DNA from: Brevibacillus sp.
Lineage (GTDB): Bacteria > Bacillota > Bacilli > Brevibacillales > Brevibacillaceae
Direction of reading: 5' to 3'
Length of the DNA: 5,336 nucleotides
Assembly (NCBI GenBank): GCA_029240815.1
Contig: JARDZO010000333.1
Span: 1 to 5,336, forward strand
Shown here piece after piece: positions 1 to 5,336 of this stretch. Under the pieces are notes generated by a model. It ran no database searches and had not been told where the DNA came from. It was given only the letters and a program-made list of their open reading frames with translations. Numbering within the stretch: position 1 is the first letter of the stretch; every line of letters begins with the position of its first letter. Position numbers and translations under genes: made by a program.

Positions 1-899
1 AGCAAGAGGTAAAGATCAAACAAGCCAAAGATGCCCTCCAGAACGGGTATGAAAAAGTCAGCACACAAGAACAACAAGCACGTCTAGGGATCGAAAGCGC
101 GCAAGCATCCGAGAGTCTGTTAAATCAAGGTACTCGCTCCGAAGATCTTGAACGTCAGAAACTTGCGGTCGAAGCAGCTCGTCAAGCACTCGATCTGGCC
201 CTAACCAACTACGATCGCACCAAAGCTCTCTATGAGAGTGGTGCCGTATCAAAAGCGGCGCTCGATACAGCCAGCAATCAGCTAGAATCCACCCAAAACG
301 GGCTTTCCCAACAGCAAGCCGTCCTGCAAAAAATGCAAACGGGAGCTACCTCTCAGGAACGTCAGCAAGCCCGCCTCCAGACGGAAAAGGCAAAAACATC
401 GATGACCCAAACCTCCCAGGCCAGACTGGACATTCAAAACAGTGCGTACAATATCGATTTGCTAGAAGCCCAGAAAGAAGCTTTGAAGATTCAACTGCAG
501 ACGTTGGAGCTGCAAAAGCAACGAATGGTGCTGACAGCCCCCACTGACGGAAAAGTCACCCGCATCGTTCCCAAGGTGGGTGAGATCGTAGCACCTGGAG
601 CCCCCGTCGTCCTCGTGGAATCGAAACAGTTGTATTACAACCTATACGTGGATGAATCACAAATCTCCCACTATCAAGCGGGCGGCCAGGTAAACGGACG
701 CGTTGTCGCTTTGAACCAGAACGTACAAGGGAAAGTTCGATTTATTACCTCCGCGCCACAGTATGCGAGCATGCGAATGAGTCGGGAAAAAGGACAATCG
801 GATGTAAGCTCGTTCCTGATTCGCGTCGATGTCCCTCGCAGCGCTGTGCTGCTACCGGGAATGACAGTGGAGGTGAATACGGGTGCGGACCATCATTGA
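1..899 (+). CDS. HlyD/EmrA-type membrane-fusion (adaptor) protein of an ABC exporter, 5' truncated
   Basis: The reading frame is open from base 3 to the TGA at 897-899, giving 298 codons. The N-terminus (membrane anchor and first lipoyl half) lies outside the window. The first in-window ATG, at 333, is internal because the frame continues upstream with coherent helical sequence. Residues about 1-172 of the fragment are rich in Gln, Ala, Glu and Leu and read as a long alpha-helical coiled-coil hairpin. They include GAVSKAALD (80-88), a typical adaptor motif. Residues about 174-207 (RMVLTAPTDGKVTRIVPKVG, then EIVAPGAPVVLVE) are the second lipoyl/biotinyl-like half. A beta-barrel domain follows, ending in the usual LLPGMTVEV close before the stop. 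Such adaptors bridge an inner-membrane ABC or MFS transporter to the outside of the cell. The overlapping downstream permease indicates an ABC exporter of YbhG/YhiI type. The substrate cannot be told from the sequence. Confidence in the family is high. Confidence 0.9.
   Translation, partial: QEVKIKQAKDALQNGYEKVSTQEQQARLGIESAQASESLLNQGTRSEDLERQKLAVEAARQALDLALTNYDRTKALYESGAVSKAALDTASNQLESTQNGLSQQQAVLQKMQTGATSQERQQARLQTEKAKTSMTQTSQARLDIQNSAYNIDLLEAQKEALKIQLQTLELQKQRMVLTAPTDGKVTRIVPKVGEIVAPGAPVVLVESKQLYYNLYVDESQISHYQAGGQVNGRVVALNQNVQGKVRFITSAPQYASMRMSREKGQSDVSSFLIRVDVPRSAVLLPGMTVEVNTGADHH
869..876 (+). promoter_or_regulatory. Ribosome binding site of the ABC-2 permease, inside the adaptor gene
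   Basis: GGAGGTGA lies 6 nt before the GTG at 883-885 and matches the 16S anti-Shine-Dalgarno closely. It supports the GTG start over any later codon and places translation initiation inside the last codons of the adaptor gene, which suggests coupled translation. Confidence 0.75.
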
Positions 900-2016
900 T
901 GAATGGAAACATATCACCCGCGGCAAGTTCGTCGTTCTTATTCTGATCGTGCCCTTGGTCGTCGCAGCCGTATTCAGTTACATTTTTCAAAACAGTACGG
1001 TTAACGAAGCTTCATTGGCTGTCGTCGACCAAGACCATAGCGTGTACAGCCGCCAACTGATCACCAAACTGGATGCCTCTCAATACCTCCAGGTGAACGG
1101 CGTCTATGACAACTACCTAGAAGCCGATCCCCTCCTTTACAACGAAAAGTATTCAGGCGTGCTCTATTTGCCCGCAGGCTTGGAAACGGCCTATCTGCAA
1201 GGAAAGCCTGTGAATGTGGGCATGTATCTCGACATGACGTTGACCGCCAGCGCCAATAGCATTCGGACAGGTGTGAGTGAAGTCATTGGCGTCGAAAATG
1301 CGACCAAGAGCGGCCCCTCGACCCTGACTTTGGAGCAACGGTCGTTGTACAATCCCACCAACCAGACCATGATGAGCTCTGTCATGATGTTTGTGAATGT
1401 CGTCTTGCTCGTCCTGCTCGGTCTAAACACCATCTCGATCGTTCCCCGCTTGCGAGAACAAGGTCGACTGCCTGAAGAGCTTATGAACCCATTAGGCATC
1501 GTATTGCGGGTCATACCCTATGCGCTTGTCGGCTGCATCTCCTGTTACTTGGTGATCGGGGTACTGAAGCAATTTGGAGGGCTGCGGTTCGAGGCCAATT
1601 GGCTGCAAATCTTCCTCCCCTTCTTTTTGTATACGTTATGCACGAGTCTGCTCGCGATGCTGATCGGCTGGACAGCGCCTGTAGCAGCAAAAGCAAGTAC
1701 CCGCATCGTGATGCTGATCATGCCTTCCTTTTTGCTCAGCGGAGGCCAAGTGCCTGTCGCATTGCTACCGAATCTGCTCCAATGGGTCAACAAGGCCATC
1801 CCCCTGGCCTTGCACTTCCAAGTCCTTCGCGGGTTCGGCTACAAAGGTGGGGATATCCGCTACTTTATCCCTGAGCTCGGGCATTATCTCGTATTGATCA
1901 GTGTGATCTTGCTGGTGATCTTTCTCCTGATGCTAAAGGAAATGAAGGGTCTAGCGAGGCTGCAAGAAGAAACACACCCCGCTCCGACATTGGCAGAAAG
2001 CACATCAAACACGTAA
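883..2016 (+). CDS. ABC-2-type transporter permease (YhhJ/YbhR-like), 377 aa
   Basis: This is an integral membrane subunit of an ABC exporter. The layout is typical of the ABC-2 family: a short cytoplasmic N-terminus (MRTIIDEWKHITRGK), one transmembrane helix at about 16-35, a large extracytoplasmic domain at about 36-165, and then a cluster of helices at about 166-187, 206-228, 240-262, 272-291 and 333-352. The stretch PSFLLSGGQVPVALLP (281-296) followed by NKAIPLALHFQVLRGF (303-318) is the conserved ABC-2 pattern before the last helix. The length (377 aa) fits the YbhS/YbhR/YhhJ group. The start is GTG with a strong ribosome binding site 6 nt upstream, and the gene overlaps the adaptor gene by 17 bp. 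The C-terminal tail (about 353-377) is polar and probably cytoplasmic. No ATP-binding domain is present, so a separate ATPase is needed, presumably encoded upstream of the adaptor. The exported substrate (drug, lipid or other) is not identifiable. Confidence 0.9.
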   Translation: MRTIIDEWKHITRGKFVVLILIVPLVVAAVFSYIFQNSTVNEASLAVVDQDHSVYSRQLITKLDASQYLQVNGVYDNYLEADPLLYNEKYSGVLYLPAGLETAYLQGKPVNVGMYLDMTLTASANSIRTGVSEVIGVENATKSGPSTLTLEQRSLYNPTNQTMMSSVMMFVNVVLLVLLGLNTISIVPRLREQGRLPEELMNPLGIVLRVIPYALVGCISCYLVIGVLKQFGGLRFEANWLQIFLPFFLYTLCTSLLAMLIGWTAPVAAKASTRIVMLIMPSFLLSGGQVPVALLPNLLQWVNKAIPLALHFQVLRGFGYKGGDIRYFIPELGHYLVLISVILLVIFLLMLKEMKGLARLQEETHPAPTLAESTSNT

Positions 2017-2023
2017 AAGCTAA

Positions 2024-2058
2024 AAGGCCCCATGTTCGCTTAAGGAACACGGGGCCTT
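2024..2058. terminator. Bidirectional rho-independent terminator between converging operons
   Basis: Arms 2024-2037 and 2045-2058 form a 14-bp stem with a GC-rich core (GGCCCC/GGGGCC) around a 7-nt loop (2038-2044). The permease stop is 7 nt before it and the livF stop 25 nt beyond it. In the plus-strand RNA, 2032 and 2050 form an A-C mismatch and the downstream T run is poor (TTACTATGCTTCTT). In the minus-strand RNA the same position is a G-U wobble and the stem runs into TTTTAGCTTTTA. It therefore probably serves both operons, but is a better terminator for the liv operon. Confidence 0.85.
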
Positions 2059-2083
2059 ACTATGCTTCTTGAAAGATTCTGCT

Positions 2084-2791
2084 CTACGCCAGATACGCCT
2101 CGCGAACCTGTGGATTCGCCAACAAGGTCTGCGCATCGTCCTTGAGAATGATTTCTCCTGTCTGGATCACATAACCTCGATGGGCTACCGACAAGGCTTG
2201 GTTCGCATTTTGTTCGACCAGCAGGATCGTCATGCCTTCTTTGTTCAACTCTGTGACGATGTCAAAAATCTGTTCCACCAAAATCGGCGCCAATCCCATA
2301 GAAGGTTCATCGAGCATCAAGATCTTGGGCTTCATCATCAGACCCCGTGCGATCGCCAGCATCTGCTGCTCTCCACCGGACATGGTGCCGCCCTTTTGGT
2401 TGATCCGTTCTTTCAGACGAGGAAAGTACGCAAAAGCCCGCTCGACCCCTTCCTCGATCACGTTTTTATCGCTGACGGAGAATGCACCCATCTCCAAATT
2501 TTCACGAACGGTCAGCTTGGGGAAAATGCGTCGTCCCTCAGGCACATGAGCGATCCCCAACTGCGCGACATCATGCGTGCGATACTGTGTGATGTCTTTG
2601 CCGTTGAACACGATCTTTCCTTCACGCGCGCGCGTCTGTCCACAGATGGTTTTCAGCGTGGTCGACTTCCCTGCACCATTTGAACCGATCAGTGTAACGA
2701 CCTCGCCTTGCTCTACTGTGATGGTCAAGCCTTTCAACGCGTGGATTCCGCCGTAATAGGTATGAATGTTATGCAATTCCAACAAGGCCAT
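2084..2791 (-). CDS. livF: Branched-chain amino acid ABC transporter ATP-binding protein LivF, 235 aa
   Basis: This is one of two cytoplasmic ATPases that drive a LivHMGF branched-chain amino acid importer. Visible motifs in order: Walker A GSNGAGKS (36-43), the LivF-type Q-loop region VPEGRRIFPKLTVREN (83-98) with Glu85 in the usual Gln position, signature MSGGEQQ (137-143), Walker B ILMLDEP (157-163; Asp161, Glu162), and LLVEQN (190-195) with Gln194 where most ABC ATPases have the switch His. VPEGRR and VEQNANQAL are hallmarks of LivF and separate it from LivG. The length matches E. coli LivF (237 aa). The ATG start has AGGAGGAGG 8 nt upstream. It is the last gene of the operon, 15 bp after livG, with the terminator beyond its stop. 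Related HAAT systems carry urea or amides, so the substrate assignment is by family. Confidence 0.95.
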   Translation of the reverse strand: MALLELHNIHTYYGGIHALKGLTITVEQGEVVTLIGSNGAGKSTTLKTICGQTRAREGKIVFNGKDITQYRTHDVAQLGIAHVPEGRRIFPKLTVRENLEMGAFSVSDKNVIEEGVERAFAYFPRLKERINQKGGTMSGGEQQMLAIARGLMMKPKILMLDEPSMGLAPILVEQIFDIVTELNKEGMTILLVEQNANQALSVAHRGYVIQTGEIILKDDAQTLLANPQVREAYLA

Positions 2792-2799
2792 ATTCGTTT

Positions 2800-2808
2800 C
2801 CTCCTCCT
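2800..2808 (-). promoter_or_regulatory. livF ribosome binding site overlapping the livG stop codon
   Basis: On the minus strand the livG stop TAG (2809-2807) runs directly into GAGGAGG, giving TAGGAGGAGG, 8 nt before the livF ATG. Ribosomes finishing livG stand on the livF site, so coupled translation of the two ATPases is likely. Confidence 0.75.
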
Positions 2809-3583
2809 ACGACACTTCCGACGCGCTTTTTCCGAGATACGCCTCGATCACGTTCGGGTTGGTGCGGATTTGCTCCGGTGTTCCCTCCGCGATTTTGCGT
2901 CCGTAATCCAACACGTGAATGTATTCGCTCAAGCCCATGACCAGCTTCATGTCATGCTCGATCAGGATGATGGTCAGATCCAGCTCACGTTTTAGACGAC
3001 GAATGAATTCCGTCATTTCCACCGTCTCGCGCGGGTTCATCCCTGCCGCTGGTTCATCCAGCAAAATAATGCTCGGATTTGTCGCCATAGCGCGAGCGAT
3101 TTCCAGGCGCCGCTGCAGGCCGTACGGCAAGCTGCCTGCCGCTTCGTTGGCTACATGGGAAATCCCTACGTATTCCATCAGCTGGTATGCTTCTACGCGG
3201 GCCTTTTCCTCTTCCTCCCGCACTCGCTTCGTGTTGAACAAGATCCCCAACAGTCCCGCAGACAAACGGCTGTGGACGCCGACCATCACGTTCTCCAACG
3301 CCGTCATTTCCTTGAACAGACGGATATTCTGAAACGTCCTCGTAATTCCGCGACTCGCGATCTGATCTGGACGAAGACCTTTGATGCTTTTGCCGTTCAA
3401 CAAGATCTCGCCTTCATCCGGTTCGTAAAAGCCCGTGATCATATTGAAAAAGGTCGTTTTCCCTGCACCATTTGGACCAATGACCGCCGTAATCGTACCT
3501 GTATCAATGGAAATCGAAACGTCCTGATTGGCAACGAGACCACCAAATCGCTTCGTCAAACTCTTTGCTTCTAACAATGCCAT
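2807..3583 (-). CDS. livG: Branched-chain amino acid ABC transporter ATP-binding protein LivG, 258 aa
   Basis: This is the second cytoplasmic ATPase of the LivHMGF importer, expected to pair with LivF under the LivH/LivM permeases. Motifs in order: Walker A GPNGAGKT (36-43), Q-loop TRTFQNIRLF (81-90; Gln85), the LivG-type signature SLPYGLQRRLEIARAM (151-166), Walker B IILLDEP (172-178; Asp176, Glu177) followed by AAGMNP, and switch His210 in LIEHDMKLVMG. The insertion around 105-135 and the C-terminal NPNVIEAYLG (242-251) are typical of LivG. The length (258 aa) matches the family (about 255 aa). The ATG start has AAGGAGGG 6 nt upstream. It lies 18 bp after livM and 15 bp before livF, so all are surely one transcript. 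Confidence 0.95.
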   Translation of the reverse strand: MALLEAKSLTKRFGGLVANQDVSISIDTGTITAVIGPNGAGKTTFFNMITGFYEPDEGEILLNGKSIKGLRPDQIASRGITRTFQNIRLFKEMTALENVMVGVHSRLSAGLLGILFNTKRVREEEEKARVEAYQLMEYVGISHVANEAAGSLPYGLQRRLEIARAMATNPSIILLDEPAAGMNPRETVEMTEFIRRLKRELDLTIILIEHDMKLVMGLSEYIHVLDYGRKIAEGTPEQIRTNPNVIEAYLGKSASEVS

Positions 3584-3589
3584 GATCTT

Positions 3590-3597
3590 CCCTCCTT
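3590..3597 (-). promoter_or_regulatory. livG ribosome binding site
   Basis: AAGGAGGG on the minus strand, 6 nt before the livG ATG and within the 18-bp livM-livG gap. This near-consensus site fixes the livG start. Confidence 0.7.
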
Positions 3598-3601
3598 GTC
3601 C

Positions 3602-4885
3602 CTACGATTGTTTGCCCGAAGAAATTTGAGAGATTTTGCTGAGAATCCCCAGTTTCGCTTGGCCAAACTTGCTCGCTTTGATTGCATCGAGATCGTTTTT
3701 CTTCCTCTTCGCCGGAATCAGACCGTTCGGACGATACAACGCCACGAGAATCAGCATAATCCCAAAGACGAGACGCTGGAATTTGGATGGGTCCAACTGG
3801 TTCGGCAGATTGATAATGCCGGACTGTTGCAGGGAGTGCAGGAAGTTGGAGAACTCCTTCAACAGCTGCACCTGCAAGATCGTGACGAAGGCAGCCCCCA
3901 GTACTACACCTGGAATGCTACCGCTACCACCCAGAATAACCATGACGAGAATCCCGATCGATTCCATCAACGTAAAGGAAGTAGGGTCGATAAAGGTCTG
4001 TTTTGCCGCGAAAATAACACCTACCACACCAGCAAAGGATGCGCCTGTAGCAAATGCAGCGAGCTTGGTATTCAAGAGAGAAATCCCCATTGATTGGGCT
4101 GCCAGTTCATCTTCGCGAACGGCAATCCACGCACGCCCCAGACGGGAGTGCTCAAATCGGATATTCGCCAACACGATGAAGGCAATGACGAACAATACGA
4201 TAAAGTAGAAGTAGAACGGTGTCCCCATTTTGAGGCCAAACAACTCCGGTGACGGAATTGGGGTGATCCCTTGTGGACCATTCGTAATGTTGATCGGTTT
4301 GTCCAAGTTATTGAAAATGATCCGGATAATTTCTCCGAAACCCAGGGTAACGATAGCCAGATAATCACCTTTTACACGTAATACGGGCAAACCGAGCAAT
4401 ACCCCAAATACGGCTGCGACAATCAATCCGACAATGAGGAACGGCCAGAACCATTCACCGTTCAGCGGAAACAAGTTGCCTGCAATAAATTCATTTGCCT
4501 GCGATGTGGAAAAAATAGCGTAGGCATACGCCCCTGCTGCAAAGAACGCTACATATCCCAGGTCAAGCAATCCAGCAAAACCTACTACGATATTCAAACC
4601 GAGTGCCATCGCCACGTAGATCCCTACCTGTGAGGCTACCTCCATGTAATAGCGGTTGTCACCAGCCACTAGAGGAATGACGATCAGGAGCACAGCAGCG
4701 CCGATCACCATTTTGATTGCTTTGGATGCATTCGTGTAATAGACCAGAACAATCGAGGATAGAATCCCCAGGAACGCGATTACTGACTTATCCATGAAGT
4801 GCAGGGAGGCCGCAAATACGGCGATCCAAATCAGCGTGACGACAAGAGGAATGCCATTGAACGATTTCCATTTCATGTTTGCCAT
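3602..4885 (-). CDS. livM: Branched-chain amino acid ABC transporter permease LivM, 427 aa
   Basis: This is an integral membrane permease of the LivHMGF importer (BPD_transp_2 family). Numbering from the chosen ATG, hydrophobic segments lie at about 12-31, 34-50, 57-74, 85-126 (two helices, with GLNIVVGFAGLLDLGYVAF typical of LivM), 147-167, 224-242, 276-294, 305-320, 324-343 and 372-385. The cytoplasmic EAA-like loop that contacts the ATPase is GRAWIAVREDELAAQSMGI (250-268). The VLRVKGDYLAIVTLGFGEI stretch (168-186) is also diagnostic. The first 70 or so residues make it as long as E. coli LivM (425 aa) and longer than the many LivM proteins near 300-350 aa. The tail after RPNGLIP is basic and probably cytoplasmic. 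A GTG at 4894 directly after the livH stop could add three residues, but AGGTGA sits 5 nt before the ATG at 4885, so the ATG is preferred. The upstream gene is livH and the downstream gene livG. Confidence 0.93.
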   Translation of the reverse strand: MANMKWKSFNGIPLVVTLIWIAVFAASLHFMDKSVIAFLGILSSIVLVYYTNASKAIKMVIGAAVLLIVIPLVAGDNRYYMEVASQVGIYVAMALGLNIVVGFAGLLDLGYVAFFAAGAYAYAIFSTSQANEFIAGNLFPLNGEWFWPFLIVGLIVAAVFGVLLGLPVLRVKGDYLAIVTLGFGEIIRIIFNNLDKPINITNGPQGITPIPSPELFGLKMGTPFYFYFIVLFVIAFIVLANIRFEHSRLGRAWIAVREDELAAQSMGISLLNTKLAAFATGASFAGVVGVIFAAKQTFIDPTSFTLMESIGILVMVILGGSGSIPGVVLGAAFVTILQVQLLKEFSNFLHSLQQSGIINLPNQLDPSKFQRLVFGIMLILVALYRPNGLIPAKRKKNDLDAIKASKFGQAKLGILSKISQISSGKQS

Positions 4886-4890
4886 CGGAT

Positions 4891-4896
4891 TCACCT
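4891..4896 (-). promoter_or_regulatory. livM ribosome binding site overlapping the livH stop codon
   Basis: On the minus strand the livH stop TAG (4897-4895) is part of TAGGTGA. AGGTGA lies 5 nt before the ATG at 4885. The alternative GTG start (4894) lies inside this site and has only a weak GAGAAAG upstream. This decides the livM start and suggests coupling with livH. Confidence 0.6.
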
Positions 4897-5336
4897 ACAC
4901 TTTCTCTTTCACAGCTTCGCCAAACAGCCCTTCCGGCTTGAAGAGAAGCACGAGGATTAGAATACTAAAAGCAAACACGTCTTTGTACTCGGCACCAAAA
5001 GCTCCATTGGTTAATGGCCCCATGTAGGCACCTGAGAGAGATTCCAGTAATCCGAGCAGTACGCCACCCACCATCGCACCGCGCAGGTTGCCGATTCCGC
5101 CCAAGACAGCAGCAGTAAAGGCTTTCAGCCCGAGAATAAAACCGATGTACGGGTCAATCGTACCGTAGTTTTGTGCAAACAACACGCCTGTTGCTCCACC
5201 GAGACTGGAGCCGATCAAGAATGTCAGCATGATCACTTTGTCTACATTTATAGTCATCAGCGATGCCGTGCTTCTATCCTGTGCTACGGCGCGCATGGCG
5301 ATTCCCCACTTTGTTTTGTTCACAAACAGAGTCAAA
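4895..5336 (-). CDS. livH: Branched-chain amino acid ABC transporter permease LivH, 5' truncated by the window edge
   Basis: The last 146 codons of the partner permease of LivM are present, ending in TAG at 4897-4895. The TTG at 5335-5333 is not a start: it reads as an internal leucine (LTLFVNKTKWG), matching the E. coli LivH stretch ALTLF before its cytoplasmic loop. About half of the protein (family length about 290-308 aa) is missing beyond the window. Visible parts, in fragment numbering, are the EAA-like ATPase-contact loop WGIAMRAVAQDRSTASLMTI (10-29), then hydrophobic segments at about 34-55, 62-80, 86-103 and 118-133. They include YIGFILGLKAFTAAVLGGIG (63-82), which is nearly invariant in LivH. 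The protein ends LFKPEGLFGEAVKEKV, close to the LivH C-terminus of Gram-negative homologues. The substrate-binding protein and the promoter are expected upstream, to the right of the window. Confidence 0.93.
   Translation of the reverse strand, partial: LTLFVNKTKWGIAMRAVAQDRSTASLMTINVDKVIMLTFLIGSSLGGATGVLFAQNYGTIDPYIGFILGLKAFTAAVLGGIGNLRGAMVGGVLLGLLESLSGAYMGPLTNGAFGAEYKDVFAFSILILVLLFKPEGLFGEAVKEKV

Noticed and set aside
333..899. A complete 188-aa adaptor starting at ATG 333
   Set aside because: The frame is open back to base 3 and the upstream residues continue the same coiled coil, including the adaptor motif GAVSKAALD. The ATG is internal and the gene is cut by the window.
1191..1799. Minus-strand open frames of 107, 61 and 84 codons inside the permease gene
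   Set aside because: They are opposite a complete ABC-2 permease with a good ribosome binding site and coherent topology. No independent start signal or domain was seen.
2069..2683. A 204-codon open frame on the plus strand opposite livF
   Set aside because: It lies antisense to a clear LivF with all its motifs, its translation is rich in His, Arg, Gln and Cys with no recognisable domain, and it has no ribosome binding site of note. It is a shadow of livF.
2663..3475. Near-identical stretch TTCCCTGCACCATTT at about 2666 and 3459, considered as a direct repeat
   Set aside because: Both copies encode the Walker A loop (NGAGK) of LivF and LivG. The similarity follows from the shared protein motif and is not a mobile or regulatory repeat.
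2919..3574. Plus-strand open frames of 137 and 139 codons opposite livG
   Set aside because: LivG is certain from its Walker A, signature and Walker B motifs. These frames give low-complexity, Arg- and Ser-rich translations with no family resemblance.
3596..4208. Two overlapping plus-strand open frames of 165 and 190 codons opposite livM
   Set aside because: Both are antisense to the well-supported LivM, in different frames, with no membrane segments or known motifs. They are shadows of the real gene.
4895..5335. A short 146-aa LivH starting at TTG 5335
   Set aside because: The TTG falls in the conserved LTLF segment before the cytoplasmic loop, no ribosome binding site can be seen, and half of the permease would be missing. 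The window edge explains it better than a truncated gene.

Overview
The window holds two transport operons that converge on a shared terminator. Nothing in it looks like a mobile element, CRISPR array, RNA gene or undescribed system. It is almost fully coding. The only intergenic stretch of any size is the 67 bp between the two operons, and it is mostly a hairpin. Strong Shine-Dalgarno sites of the AAGGAGG type, GTG starts and intermediate base composition suggest a Bacillales-type Firmicute, possibly Brevibacillus- or Paenibacillus-like. That placement rests on general resemblance, not on a database match.

Left part, plus strand (1-2016): the 3' portion of a gene for a HlyD/EmrA-type membrane-fusion (adaptor) protein, cut by the window edge, followed by a complete ABC-2-type permease gene that overlaps it by 17 bp. 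Together they look like part of a YbhG/YbhFSR- or YhiI/RbbA/YhhJ-like export system. The permease is followed directly by a terminator, so the ATPase that would power it is not in the window. It should lie upstream of base 1.

Centre (2017-2083): a long hairpin closes both operons. Its stem and T-rich tail are better suited to the minus-strand operon than to the plus-strand one.

Right part, minus strand (5336 down to 2084): livH (5' end cut by the window edge), livM, livG and livF, in that transcription order. This is the membrane and ATPase core of a branched-chain amino acid (HAAT-family) ABC importer: two permeases (LivH, LivM) and two ATPases (LivG, LivF). The genes are 18 bp apart or less, and two of the three junctions fuse the upstream stop codon with the downstream ribosome binding site, which suggests translational coupling. 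The extracellular binding protein (LivJ/LivK type) is not in the window and would be expected upstream of livH. No promoter is visible because both operons enter from outside the window.
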